21,090 bases of DNA from JACRGC01 sp035288785 (GCA_035288785.1 DATDZF010000063.1:1-21090); one strand, 5' to 3'. Positions 6,705 through 14,161 are shown, counted from the first letter of the stretch. Numbers and translations are program-made. Notes: a model not told the origin generated them from the letters alone.

Positions 6705-6859
6705 AGCCCCCGGCGAGATTTGAACTCGCGACCTTCTGCTTGCCTTGTCCCAAGCCCTTTTTGGTTTTCTTTCCGGCGGAGCCATCGCCGCTTTCTTTTT
6801 CCAAAAGAAAGGGGCAAGGCGCATACAAGGCAGACGCTCTACCGCTGAGCTACGGAGGC
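6705..6859 (-). tRNA. tRNA-Thr(TGT) with 83-nt intron
   Basis: On the minus strand the exons fold as a 72-nt tRNA. Acceptor GCCTCCG/CGGGGGC forms 7 bp with one G-U. The D arm is GCTC-AGCGGTA-GAGC, the anticodon stem TCTGC/GCAGA with loop CTTGTAA (anticodon TGT), the variable loop AGGTC and the T arm GCGAG-TTCAAAT-CTCGC. The discriminator is U73, as expected for archaeal tRNA-Thr; CCA is not encoded. The 5' exon is 6824-6859 and the 3' exon 6705-6740. The intron (6741-6823) sits at the canonical 37/38 position, where CTTG pairs with CAAG to give a bulge-helix-bulge-like splice structure. The intron carries a palindrome, CTTTCTTTT...AAAAGAAAG (6791-6811), also found downstream of argF. Confidence 0.93.
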
Positions 6860-6882
6860 AGGGGAATAATTTGGGTTTAGGG

Positions 6883-6892
6883 AAATAAAAAG
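6883..6892 (-). promoter_or_regulatory. TATA box of tRNA-Thr
   Basis: CTTTTTATTT on the minus strand is centred about 28 bp upstream of the mature tRNA 5' end (6859), the expected position for an archaeal promoter. It lies between the tRNA and the phosphoesterase tail copy. Confidence 0.6.
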
Positions 6893-6901
6893 GGTTTGCA
6901 A

Positions 6902-6934
6902 TCAGATGTACTTCAATTTCGGGAACTCCTTGAC
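6902..6934 (-). pseudogene. Detached duplicate of the phosphoesterase gene's last ten codons plus stop
   Basis: The minus strand encodes VKEFPKLKYI-stop, against VKEFPKLKYL-stop at the end of the intact gene (7039-7071). Five differences are synonymous third-position changes, one is Ile for Leu and one is TGA for TAA. There is no start codon or further similarity upstream, where the sequence becomes the hairpin element. It is therefore a tail remnant separated from the real tail by 104 nt. Confidence 0.85.
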
Positions 6935-6938
6935 ACAA

Positions 6939-7014
6939 AGGGGAACGATGTTCCCCTATGCTCCAGAAACCCTACGTTTCTGGGCATGCTAAGAACCTTA
7001 GGGGGTTCTGACGC
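6939..7014. repeat. Hairpin cluster element, copy 1
   Basis: Three consecutive hairpins: AGGGGAAC-GAT-GTTCCCCT (6939-6957), CCAGAAAC-N5-GTTTCTGG (6963-6983) and AGAACC-N6-GGTTCT (6992-7009), linked by ATGCT and GCATGCT. The last two hairpins and their linkers recur, reverse-complemented, at 13038-13088. The element fills the gap between the real and duplicated tails of the phosphoesterase gene. Confidence 0.75.
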
Positions 7015-7038
7015 ATCGTGTCGCCTTACCCCTCCTAA

Positions 7039-7839
7039 TTACAGGTATTTCAATTTTGGAAATTCTTTGACTCCGCCTTCCGGATCGATCACAATAGGCA
7101 CGAACTCGCCCAAATCGCATTCGGAAAGGATAGGTGAGGTGTTTTCAGGCGCATACATACCGGAGACCATATCAGTGCCGGATGCGAGGGGAGAAATCGA
7201 GGGAAGCACAATCAGCTCCTTCCCGCGGAATTCACCCTTCAGGAGGCAGATGTACTTGTGGGGGACGCCAATCTCATCCCGGAGGGAAACGGCAGGATGG
7301 ACGTGACCAATTACCAGAGTGCTAGTGCTTTCCCATTCCGGGATTTCCCCATACCCCTCCAATTTCTTGTGGCCGTGGATGAATAGGATCCCTTTTTCGA
7401 AAAAATAATCGTGCAATTTGAGGTTTTGGTTGCGCAGGATTTTGGCAATGTAGTTGTCATGGTTGCCCCTGACGAGAATGAGTTCGACGCCCCTTTTCTT
7501 TATGAATTTAAGGAGCCCCAGCACCTCGTCCCACTCCTGCTGCGCGGCCCTTGAGAACTCGTGCTTGATGTCGCCATTTATGAGTAAACGGGGGGCGGAT
7601 GTTTCCCGGAGCATGCTTTCTATGCCCTCAAGGATAATGCCGAATTGATTGATGGGAACATCAATTCCCTTGTTGTGGAGTACCGCCTCGTGCCCAAGCT
7701 GCAGGTCGGAAATTGCAAGCAGTTTCAAATCAGCAAAATAAGCTCCGCCCTCCTTCAACACGCGGACATTCGAGCGCCTTGCTGGCCTAGCTACCCTAGC
7801 CTTCAATTTCCTTAACGAGCTTCTTAACTTTTTCAACAA
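7039..7839 (-). CDS. Archaeal metallophosphoesterase (SbcD-related, TIGR00024 type)
   Basis: This is a calcineurin-like phosphoesterase with metal-binding motifs in order: AISDLQLGHE (D and H), LLINGDIKHEF (GD), LVRGNHDNYIA (GNHD), LFIHGHKKL (GH) and VIGHVHPAVS (GHxH). This set is typical of the archaeal stand-alone SbcD-related family found near DNA-repair helicases. The longest frame starts with TTG 7839, preceded by GAGGG, and overlaps the phosphatase gene by 44 nt. The first ~25 residues are very basic and not typical, so GTG 7761 is an alternative. The gene lies downstream of the phosphatase and Lhr helicase genes, probably in one transcript. Its last ten codons are duplicated downstream at 6902-6934. 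Confidence 0.85.
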   Translation of the reverse strand: MLKKLRSSLRKLKARVARPARRSNVRVLKEGGAYFADLKLLAISDLQLGHEAVLHNKGIDVPINQFGIILEGIESMLRETSAPRLLINGDIKHEFSRAAQQEWDEVLGLLKFIKKRGVELILVRGNHDNYIAKILRNQNLKLHDYFFEKGILFIHGHKKLEGYGEIPEWESTSTLVIGHVHPAVSLRDEIGVPHKYICLLKGEFRGKELIVLPSISPLASGTDMVSGMYAPENTSPILSECDLGEFVPIVIDPEGGVKEFPKLKYL

Positions 7840-8248
7840 TCTTATCCCTCACTATAGCGTAGGATTCGGGCCTTTCCAGAGTGGGATCCTCAAGCCCCCA
7901 GTCCACAACATATTTTGTTGTTTGAGGGCATGCCTCCTTGCAGCCCATCGTAACTATCTTGTCCGCCTTTTCGACCATTTCCTGCGTGAGTTTTTTGGGA
8001 TGAAGTCGCTCTGCTGAAATCCCTAACTGCGAGAGCGCCCTGGCCGCGCCCTCGCTGATTTTTTCCGCTGGGCTGCTGCCGGCGCTGATCGCATACGAGC
8101 GCCTAGAGCGGGAGTTATAGATCGCCTCCGCCATCTGGCTCCTTCCCGAATTAGAAATGCAGATGAAGAGCACGATCTTCTTGTTTATCCGCTTTTCCTT
8201 ATGGGAAATCCCTGCAAGGAATGCGCGCCTGTGTTTTGAAACGGCCAT
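7796..8248 (-). CDS. Low-molecular-weight phosphatase / arsenate-reductase-like protein
   Basis: This 150-aa protein has the LMW-PTP P-loop near residues 28-37, IVLFICISNSGRSQMAEAIY (CxxxxxR(S)). It also has the conserved YAISAGSSPAEKISEGA strand and TMGCKEACPQ, followed by DWGLEDPTLERPESY, which is the ArsC/Wzb-type Asp-Pro region with the general-acid Asp. The extra cysteines (GCKEACPQ) resemble thioredoxin-linked arsenate reductases, so arsenate reduction or protein/small-molecule dephosphorylation are both possible. The N-terminus (MAVSKHRRAFLAGISHKEKRIN) is a longer basic lead than usual. It sits 33 nt after the Lhr gene and overlaps the phosphoesterase gene. Confidence 0.85.
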   Translation of the reverse strand: MAVSKHRRAFLAGISHKEKRINKKIVLFICISNSGRSQMAEAIYNSRSRRSYAISAGSSPAEKISEGAARALSQLGISAERLHPKKLTQEMVEKADKIVTMGCKEACPQTTKYVVDWGLEDPTLERPESYAIVRDKIVEKVKKLVKEIEG

Positions 8249-8281
8249 ATATTGGATGCACCGATTATGCGAATAATCCCT

Positions 8282-10906
8282 TCATTCCTTTATTTTTCCA
8301 ATCCTTTTAAGCACAAGTGTATGCAGCTGCTCGAGTATCGCCTTCCTATCCGCCATCAGCACAACATCCGAAATGCCCTGCGTGATGAGGAGCTGCGCAA
8401 AGGGGGAGGGAAGATCGTACGCCGGCAGTGCGGAAACGGATATCTCGCCGGATTTGAATGCCTTCTGCACGAGCCTTGCGTTCTTTAGGTCCATATGGTC
8501 CTCGAGTATTTCCCGGTACGTCTCCTTGATTATGGGAAAATCCGCCAGCCGCGAGGAGATCCCAAGCATCACATGCGCGCTCATCTGCTGCCTTCCAACG
8601 GATCGCCTCTTGCCCATGTAATTTCGGAGGATCATGAGGGAGCGGACCGCAACTTCCCTGAATTTGCGCTTGAGGGTTTCCGTCTGCTTGATTGCCTCCT
8701 TGGCCTCGTCATCGAGGTCGAGCTGGGAGAACACGAATAATTCCTTCTTGATGTCAACCAGGATCGCGCGGCTCATCGTAAGCACGAAGCCGTTGTCGTT
8801 GAAGGCGATCACCACGTTGCGGTTGATCTTGTGGGAGATTTTGGCCGCGAGCACTTTTGCGAGGACCTCGTTGACACGGCGGCCGAACAGGGAATGGAAT
8901 ATGAAATGGCGTTTCCCCTCGGAGAGGAATTCCTCGATTATGAGGTTCCGCTCGGAATGGAAGGAATTCACGCGCAAAAGGTTGAGGAAGCTCATCTGCT
9001 CCATGAAATAATTGTAGATTGCAACGGATGCCTCCGCATTGCAATGGCAGCTTTGCCGGATGAATGCGAGAACTTCAGGCTTGCTCTTGTTTTTCATCAT
9101 TTCCCCTAGTACTCCCCGGAATTTCCCAATTGCAATTGCCAAATCAAAGCTCAGCGGAAGCATCTCCGAAAACCATTGGGGGATGGTTGGCTTAAGGCCG
9201 GCTGCGAGCGAAACGTACGCCTGCATCCCCTTCGCATACTCGTACTGGTAGGTTTTCCCGCCGAGCACGAAACGGTCGCCCTTTTTCAGCCTCTCAAGGA
9301 AGCTCTCCTCGATGTTGCCTATATGGCGGCCAAGGGGAAGCATGTTCACGGTGATGGAAACGGAATCCGGGATGGTGCCTATGTTTGTGGCATAAAGCAC
9401 GCGAAGCATCTTTCCTTTCCTTCCAAACTCCTGCTTTTGCTCGTCATACCATATTTTCCCATACACGCGGTATTTCTCAAGCGAGGCAAATGAGCCCGAA
9501 AGGAAGAGGAGCACGTTATGCAAATCCTTGGGATCCAAATTCCGGTAGCAATAACTCTGCCGTATGAGCTTCAAGGCTTCATCCACCGTCCAATGCTTCG
9601 TGACGGCCATCCCAATCACGTGCTGGCTAAGCACATCCAGCGAATTTTGGGGGATCTGCACCTTGTCGACATGGCCCTTGTAGGCCTCCTGAAGCATCAC
9701 GCCCATCTCCACCAGATCGTCGCGTTCTAGGGCAATCAGGGTGCTTTGGGAAATTTTGTAGATGTCATGGCCGCTCCTTCCTGTCCGCTGCAATGCACGG
9801 GAAACGCTCTTTGGGGATCCCACCTGGATGACAAGGTCGATGAAACCTATGTCTATTCCCAGCTCGAGGCTAGTTGAGCTCACGACCACTTTTAATTCGC
9901 CCTTCTTGAGCTTGTTTTCCACATCCCTCCGTTCCTCCCTGGAAAGCGAGGAGTGGTGCGCCTCGATTCTGTCGAGGTAGTTTTTTGGGAAATAGGTCTT
10001 CAGGTGGTGGACGAGCCTTTCGGTTCCGGACCTTGTGTTCGTGAAAATCAGAGTGGTGTGGTGCTGCTGGATGAGGTCGTCGAGGATCTTGTAGGTGCGC
10101 GTCTGGAGCTCATCCTGAGTCGTATGGATAAGCTCTTCGGAGGGCGAAACAAGCTCCATTTTCATCCCCTTGGCATATTGGGCGTTCACAACAATGCAAT
10201 CCCTAGGATTTCCATCCTCATATCCAACCAGGAACTCGGCAATCGAATCAAGCGGCGCAATTGTGGCAGATAGGCCAATGCGTGCAAACTTTTGCTCATT
10301 CATCCCCTGAAGCCGCTCCAATGTGAGGGAAAGGTGGGTTCCGCGCTTGCCGGATGCAAGCTCGTGGATCTCATCAACGATCATCCATTTCACCCACCGG
10401 AAATTCTCGATGAATTTTGGGGAGGAGAGGATGATTGCAAGCGATTCGGGGGTAGTGATGAGGATGTGGGGCGGATGATCGGACATTTTCGCACGCTCTG
10501 CGGGAGTGGTGTCGCCGCTTCGCATCGCAACGCGGATCTTGTGCGCCTTGCCGGTTTTCTTTTCGTAAATCCCCTCCATTTCCTGCAAGGGGCCATTCAA
10601 ATTTTTCTCAATGTCTGCCGCAAGCGCCCTAAGCGGGGAAACGTAAATGCAATAGATGCGGTCCTCCAAATTTCCCTCTTCCGCAAGCCCCACAAGCTCG
10701 TTGATGACGGAAAGGAAGGCGGTTAGGGTCTTTCCCGAGCCGGTGGGCGCAGAGATGAGGACGTTTTTCCCCTCATGGATGAGCTTGATGCCAAAGCGCT
10801 GGGGAAGCGTTAGCTCCTTGAAGCGCGAAAACCATTCCCGGACGCTCGGGTTGAGGAGCGCAAGCACCTCCTCGCGCGAATTTTCCCTTGTAGCAAAGGC
10901 GGCCAT
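8282..10906 (-). CDS. lhr: Lhr-core ATP-dependent DNA helicase
   Basis: This 874-aa superfamily 2 helicase is the usual size for archaeal Lhr-core. Its motifs are the Q-motif region (LTLPQRFGIKLI), Walker A (ISAPTGSGKTLTAF, about residues 52-65), TTPESLAIIL, Walker B DEIHEL, motif III (GLSATIAPL), motif IV (TLIFTNTRSGTERL), motif V (STSLELGIDIG) and motif VI (RALQRTGRSGH). The C-terminal half contains the winged-helix and Lhr-specific region (about 420-870). Lhr proteins unwind DNA:DNA and RNA:DNA hybrids and act in replication or repair stress. ATG 10906 begins MAAFATRENSREEV. The downstream phosphatase and metallophosphoesterase lie on the same strand at short spacing. Confidence 0.95.
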   Translation of the reverse strand: MAAFATRENSREEVLALLNPSVREWFSRFKELTLPQRFGIKLIHEGKNVLISAPTGSGKTLTAFLSVINELVGLAEEGNLEDRIYCIYVSPLRALAADIEKNLNGPLQEMEGIYEKKTGKAHKIRVAMRSGDTTPAERAKMSDHPPHILITTPESLAIILSSPKFIENFRWVKWMIVDEIHELASGKRGTHLSLTLERLQGMNEQKFARIGLSATIAPLDSIAEFLVGYEDGNPRDCIVVNAQYAKGMKMELVSPSEELIHTTQDELQTRTYKILDDLIQQHHTTLIFTNTRSGTERLVHHLKTYFPKNYLDRIEAHHSSLSREERRDVENKLKKGELKVVVSSTSLELGIDIGFIDLVIQVGSPKSVSRALQRTGRSGHDIYKISQSTLIALERDDLVEMGVMLQEAYKGHVDKVQIPQNSLDVLSQHVIGMAVTKHWTVDEALKLIRQSYCYRNLDPKDLHNVLLFLSGSFASLEKYRVYGKIWYDEQKQEFGRKGKMLRVLYATNIGTIPDSVSITVNMLPLGRHIGNIEESFLERLKKGDRFVLGGKTYQYEYAKGMQAYVSLAAGLKPTIPQWFSEMLPLSFDLAIAIGKFRGVLGEMMKNKSKPEVLAFIRQSCHCNAEASVAIYNYFMEQMSFLNLLRVNSFHSERNLIIEEFLSEGKRHFIFHSLFGRRVNEVLAKVLAAKISHKINRNVVIAFNDNGFVLTMSRAILVDIKKELFVFSQLDLDDEAKEAIKQTETLKRKFREVAVRSLMILRNYMGKRRSVGRQQMSAHVMLGISSRLADFPIIKETYREILEDHMDLKNARLVQKAFKSGEISVSALPAYDLPSPFAQLLITQGISDVVLMADRKAILEQLHTLVLKRIGKIKE

Positions 10907-11102
10907 AATGATTAAACCTGCAAATTCTGGAGAATTCCGGGCGGAGGATTCCTCTTTTCTGGGGCATCTTCCTGCGGCCAGAACTCGAGGTAGTTTTATG
11001 CCTCCCGAAGATTATAAGAGTTGCGCTTTTACCGCCCCATTTTGGAAGGAAAACTAGCTGAGGACGAAGATTCGGATGATTGGAAAGGCCGCTTGAAAAT
11101 TT

Positions 11103-12635
11103 TCAGCGCTTCTCAGGTTTTTTTTGCCCTGAGGGGCTGGCGGGCTCGCCTTCGCCTTCCTTGACATGGGGAATCGTGCTTTCGGTATAGTACTTGCCCA
11201 TGAAGAGGTTGATGTCCTCCATCTTGCTGACCTTGTTTTCAAGAAGGTATTGGAGGAGCTTTTGCCGCGCCCTAATTTCCGCGCTAACCTCGGCCGGGCT
11301 CTTGCCAACCGAGGATGCCATCTTCTCCACGCATTGCGAAGGGAGGTCGGTGCGCTCCGCCTGCATCTTATCCATGTTGAACCTGAAAATCTCATTCTGG
11401 GTGACAACATTGTCGAGCCAGCCAAGCTCGGAGATTTGCGTGACGCGCCGTATAAGGCCGTGGGTCTTTGTGTAGATGCGGTGCATGATGAACACGAGAT
11501 CAACTGCAGGGATCAAGTTAGCGGGCACGTTCATGGGGTAGTTCTGCAGCCGGGTCACCACATCCTTGGTGTTCTGCGCGTGGAGGGTCGCCATCATTCC
11601 GCGGTGGCCTACATTCATGGCATAGAAAAGCGGGTGCGCCTCCGCGCCCCTAACTTCACCGATGATCAGCCGGTCGGGCCGCATCCTAAGCGAGTTCTTC
11701 ACAAGCCCCTCGAGGTCGATTGCATCGGTGGTCTTTGTGGCGACCCAATTCTCCATCCCGAAAAGGTTGATCTCGCGGGTGTCTTCCATGCTGACAATGC
11801 GCTCGGATGGGGGGATGAAGCTGCTTAATGCGTTCAGCACGGTTGTCTTCCCGCTCGCGGTCTCGCCAACGACCAGGACGTTCATGGGGTGGAGCCTAAA
11901 GCCCTCGATTGCAACCCACATGAATGCGGCGATCTCAAGGGAAATGGTGCCATTGGCAATGAGATCGATTATTGTCAGCGGCTGCTGCTTGAATTTCCGG
12001 ATTGTGATCGAGGTCTTCTCAACTGCGGGCGGATAGAGCACATTTGCGCGGCTACCATCCGGCAGCCTGATGTCCTCGGCTGGCTTGCGGTCGTCGGGCA
12101 CCATCTGCTGGAGGAATTCCATGAGCTCCTTGTCTCCCTTGAATTGCAGGTTGGTCCTGCAGGTACCCACCTTGCGGTGGAACACAAAAATATCCTTTGG
12201 CCCATTGACCATGATCTCCTCAAGCTCGTCGTCCTCGAAGAGCGGCTCCAGCACCGTGACGCCATACAGCTGGCTTATTATCTGCTGCGCAAGCATTTTC
12301 TGGGATGCGGAATCCGCAAGCACCTGGGAGAAAAGAACCATGAATTGCTCCTTCATTTTCCTCCGGTCCTCCTGCTCAAGGGGCTTCCAGAGCTTGGTCG
12401 GATCGAAAGTAGCAAGGAATTCCTTGAATAAGCGCTCCTTATCCTCGAGCTTGTAGGCGCGGGAAAAATCCTTGAGGGAGGTCTTCTGGGTCAATAGCTT
12501 TATGAAATCGTTGAGGATGTACTCGAGGTCCGCGGAAAGCGGCTTTTCGATGATCGTATAATGCGAGAATGGGTAGTCGATCTCGACACGGGCTTCGTAC
12601 ATGAATTGGATAAAGCGGACGCTCTTTTTAAACAT
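11103..12635 (-). CDS. Type II/IV secretion-system ATPase (VirB11/GspE/archaellum-pilus type)
   Basis: This 510-aa secretion hexamer ATPase has an N-terminal domain (about 1-170), the LEEIMVNGPKDIFVFHRKVG strand typical of the CpaF/FlaI group, DGSRANVLYPP, and Walker A VVGETASGKTTVLNA (about residue 250). The Asp box MEDTREINL, Walker B RPDRLIIGEVRG and His box GHRGMMATLHAQ follow. Such ATPases power type IV pilus, archaellum or adhesin assembly; the flanking genes do not include a platform protein (TadC/FlaJ) or pilins, so this one is an orphan here. ATG 12635 (MFKKSVRF) is chosen; the open frame to 12662 would need TTG, and ATG 12602 is possible. The promoter is divergent from SRP RNA. The tail (about the last 20 residues) is charged and Pro/Ser-rich. 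Confidence 0.92.
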   Translation of the reverse strand: MFKKSVRFIQFMYEARVEIDYPFSHYTIIEKPLSADLEYILNDFIKLLTQKTSLKDFSRAYKLEDKERLFKEFLATFDPTKLWKPLEQEDRRKMKEQFMVLFSQVLADSASQKMLAQQIISQLYGVTVLEPLFEDDELEEIMVNGPKDIFVFHRKVGTCRTNLQFKGDKELMEFLQQMVPDDRKPAEDIRLPDGSRANVLYPPAVEKTSITIRKFKQQPLTIIDLIANGTISLEIAAFMWVAIEGFRLHPMNVLVVGETASGKTTVLNALSSFIPPSERIVSMEDTREINLFGMENWVATKTTDAIDLEGLVKNSLRMRPDRLIIGEVRGAEAHPLFYAMNVGHRGMMATLHAQNTKDVVTRLQNYPMNVPANLIPAVDLVFIMHRIYTKTHGLIRRVTQISELGWLDNVVTQNEIFRFNMDKMQAERTDLPSQCVEKMASSVGKSPAEVSAEIRARQKLLQYLLENKVSKMEDINLFMGKYYTESTIPHVKEGEGEPASPSGQKKPEKR

Positions 12636-12696
12636 AATTATACGGCAGCGAAATCCATGCAAAATTCAGTGTTTGCCGATCGTCGAATAGCATACA

Positions 12697-12704
12697 TTTT
12701 TATT
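12697..12704 (+). promoter_or_regulatory. TATA-like element of SRP RNA
   Basis: TTTTTATT is centred about 27 bp upstream of position 12727, where the base-paired 5' end of the SRP RNA begins. It lies in the 90-bp region shared with the divergent secretion ATPase gene. Confidence 0.5.
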
Positions 12705-12724
12705 CACCAATTCGCAAAAAAAGT

Positions 12725-13008
12725 ACGCAGCCTTTCAGATAGCCGGGGAGCTAAGGGTTCCTTACAATCGCCAATCCCTTTGAGGCGAGTGATAGGCGCG
12801 GGGAGGATGGGGAGCTTTTCTGCAGTCTTCCATGTTTCCGTCGAAGCGTTGCCTTGCGTTTTGCGCTTGTTTGCGAACGAGCCAGGCCGGAAGGAGCAAC
12901 TATAAGCGTGCAAGGGCAAGCTCGTAAGATACGACGTGGAGGATACGTGGGAGGTCAAACTGCGGGGGAACTTCCAATTCGACTTGCGCCAAGCTGGGGG
13001 GCTGCACT
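12725..13008 (+). ncRNA. ffs: Signal recognition particle RNA (7S, archaeal)
   Basis: The helix 8 apex GAGCCAGGCCGGAAGGAGCA (12879-12898) has the universal GGAA tetraloop and the CCAG/AGCA symmetric loop bound by SRP54. The arms then pair outwards: GCCTTGC/GCAAGGGC, CGTCG/CGACG, a ~16-bp helix (GGGGAG...TTTTCTGCAG with CTGCGGGGGAACTTCC), GGCGC/GCGCC, and a 12-bp terminal helix 12727-12738 with 12994-13005. A small Alu-like domain (TCGCC/GGCGA hairpin near 12768-12785) lies after the 5' helix. The length of about 280 nt fits archaeal 7S RNA. Ends are set from the closing helix and may be off by several bases. It would partner SRP54 and SRP19 (neither in this window). Confidence 0.9.
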
Positions 13009-13013
13009 TGAAC

Positions 13014-13088
13014 GTCCCTAGGGGAACCCAGGTCGCGTAAGAACCGGAGGTTCTTAGCGTGCCCAGAAACCTAGGGTTTCTGGAGCAT
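13014..13088. repeat. Hairpin cluster element, copy 2 (downstream of SRP RNA)
   Basis: Hairpins at GTCCC-TA-GGGGAAC (13014-13027), TAAGAACC-GGA-GGTTCTTA (13038-13056) and CCAGAAAC-N5-GTTTCTGG (13063-13083) are joined by GCGTGC and end in AGCAT. Read along the direction of the upstream gene, the order and linkers of the last two hairpins match copy 1 (6939-7014), so both copies have the same orientation relative to the gene they follow. The remaining 13089-13140 shows nothing else. Confidence 0.75.
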
Positions 13089-13144
13089 CCCCTGGCTACC
13101 ACTCCAAAGCCCACCCCTCTTGAATTTGTTTACGAATAAATCGA

Positions 13145-13153
13145 TATTATAAA
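13145..13153 (+). promoter_or_regulatory. TATA box of argF
   Basis: TATTATAAA lies about 50 bp upstream of the chosen argF start. It predicts a transcript start near 13173 and a leader of about 25 nt with GAGGGG before ATG 13198. Confidence 0.55.
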
Positions 13154-13197
13154 GCCCGTATTCCAAATGGAAATAACTATTTTTCGAGGGGATGCGC

Positions 13198-14109
13198 ATG
13201 GTTCGTCATCTTGTGGGGATGGGCGATTTGTCGCCTTCTGAAGTCGGGAAAATTATTGATTTGGCAATCAAGCTCAAGGCGAATCCGGAAAAATATTACC
13301 ACCTTCTGGACCATAAGAGCCTGGTGATGCTCTTTGAGAAATCATCCACAAGGACCCGCCTCTCCTTCGAAATAGGGATGACGCAATTGGGAGGGCATGC
13401 GGTGAATTTCACGGGTTCGCAGCTCTCGGTAGGGAAGGAGGATGTGGCGGATACGGCAAGGACCATTTCAGCGTATGCGGATATCCTGATGGCAAGAGTG
13501 TATAAACATAAAACGGTTGAGGATCTTGCGAAGTTTGCCTCTATCCCAGTCATCAACGCCCTCTCGGATCTCGAACACCCCTGCCAGGCGCTTGCGGACA
13601 TCCAGACAATCAAGGAAAGGAAAGGCTGGAAGGGAGTGAAAGTGGCATATGTAGGGGATGGGAATAACGTATGCAATTCGCTCATGCTTGCATGCGCCAT
13701 GGTTGGGCTCGAGTTTGCTGCAGGCACGCCAAAGGCATACATGCCTGATGCGGAGTTGATCAAGAAGGCCGAGAAATACGCCCATTCCTCCAAATCCAAG
13801 CTCGTTTTCACAAATTCAGCCAAGGAAGCGGTGAAGGATGCCGACGTGGTTTATACCGACGTTTGGATATCGATGGGCGAGGAGCATTTGAAGGAGCAGA
13901 AAATGTTGGAGTTCGGGGAATTCCAGGTGGATGAGAAACTGATGGCGCATGCAAGGAAGGATGCGGTCTTCATGCACTGCCTGCCGGCAAAGAAGGGCTA
14001 TGAGGTAACGGAGGGGGTAATTGAGGGGAAGAATTCGGCTGTTTTCCAGCAGGCGGAGAACAGGATGCATGCGCAGAAGGCACTCATGCTTTTCTTGCTC
14101 GGGAAATGA
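13198..14109 (+). CDS. argF: Ornithine carbamoyltransferase
   Basis: OTC converts ornithine and carbamoyl phosphate to citrulline. The carbamoyl-phosphate loop is FEKSSTRTRLSFE (STRTR), followed by HPCQALAD (HPCQ), the ornithine-side region DVWISMGEE and HCLPAKKGYEV (HCLP). The DxxxSMG-type motif separates it from aspartate carbamoyltransferase. ATG 13198 gives 303 aa, a normal length, with GAGGGG six bases upstream; ATG 13192 would sit directly against that site. It is monocistronic, with its own TATA box. The end, AQKALMLFLLGK-stop, is repeated downstream (14162-14200) with only synonymous changes. Confidence 0.97.
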   Translation: MVRHLVGMGDLSPSEVGKIIDLAIKLKANPEKYYHLLDHKSLVMLFEKSSTRTRLSFEIGMTQLGGHAVNFTGSQLSVGKEDVADTARTISAYADILMARVYKHKTVEDLAKFASIPVINALSDLEHPCQALADIQTIKERKGWKGVKVAYVGDGNNVCNSLMLACAMVGLEFAAGTPKAYMPDAELIKKAEKYAHSSKSKLVFTNSAKEAVKDADVVYTDVWISMGEEHLKEQKMLEFGEFQVDEKLMAHARKDAVFMHCLPAKKGYEVTEGVIEGKNSAVFQQAENRMHAQKALMLFLLGK

Positions 14110-14136
14110 GGATTGAAGGCGTTTTTTTTGGTGAAG

Positions 14137-14157
14137 CTTTCTTTTCCAAAAAGAAAG
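14137..14157. repeat. Palindrome CTTTCTTTT-N3-AAAAGAAAG
   Basis: A perfect 9-bp stem lies between the real and the duplicated argF tails, after a run of eight T (14122-14129). Nearly the same palindrome, with shared flanks GCTTTCTTTT and GAAAGG, is found in the tRNA-Thr intron (6791-6811). It could act as a terminator structure, but its recurrence suggests a dispersed repeat. Confidence 0.6.
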
Positions 14158-14161
14158 GTTC

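Noticed and set aside
6484..6938. Overlapping minus-strand open frames of 114 and 126 codons
   Set aside because: They run through the tRNA-Thr gene and its tail copy; the apparent repeated peptide (QISPGA) is just the translated tRNA 3' end.
6939..7030. CRISPR repeat or array
   Set aside because: The hairpins differ from one another, are not spaced by unique spacers, and no cas gene is present.
12906..13040. A 43-codon protein-like reading (ACKGKLVRYDVEDTWEVKLR...) ending in TAA at 13038
   Set aside because: It has no start codon and lies almost wholly within the 3' half of the SRP RNA, whose helices fully explain the sequence.
12704..13114. 136-codon minus-strand open frame
   Set aside because: It is antisense to the SRP RNA and the hairpin element, and its composition is rich in Ser/Arg/Pro/Cys and not protein-like.
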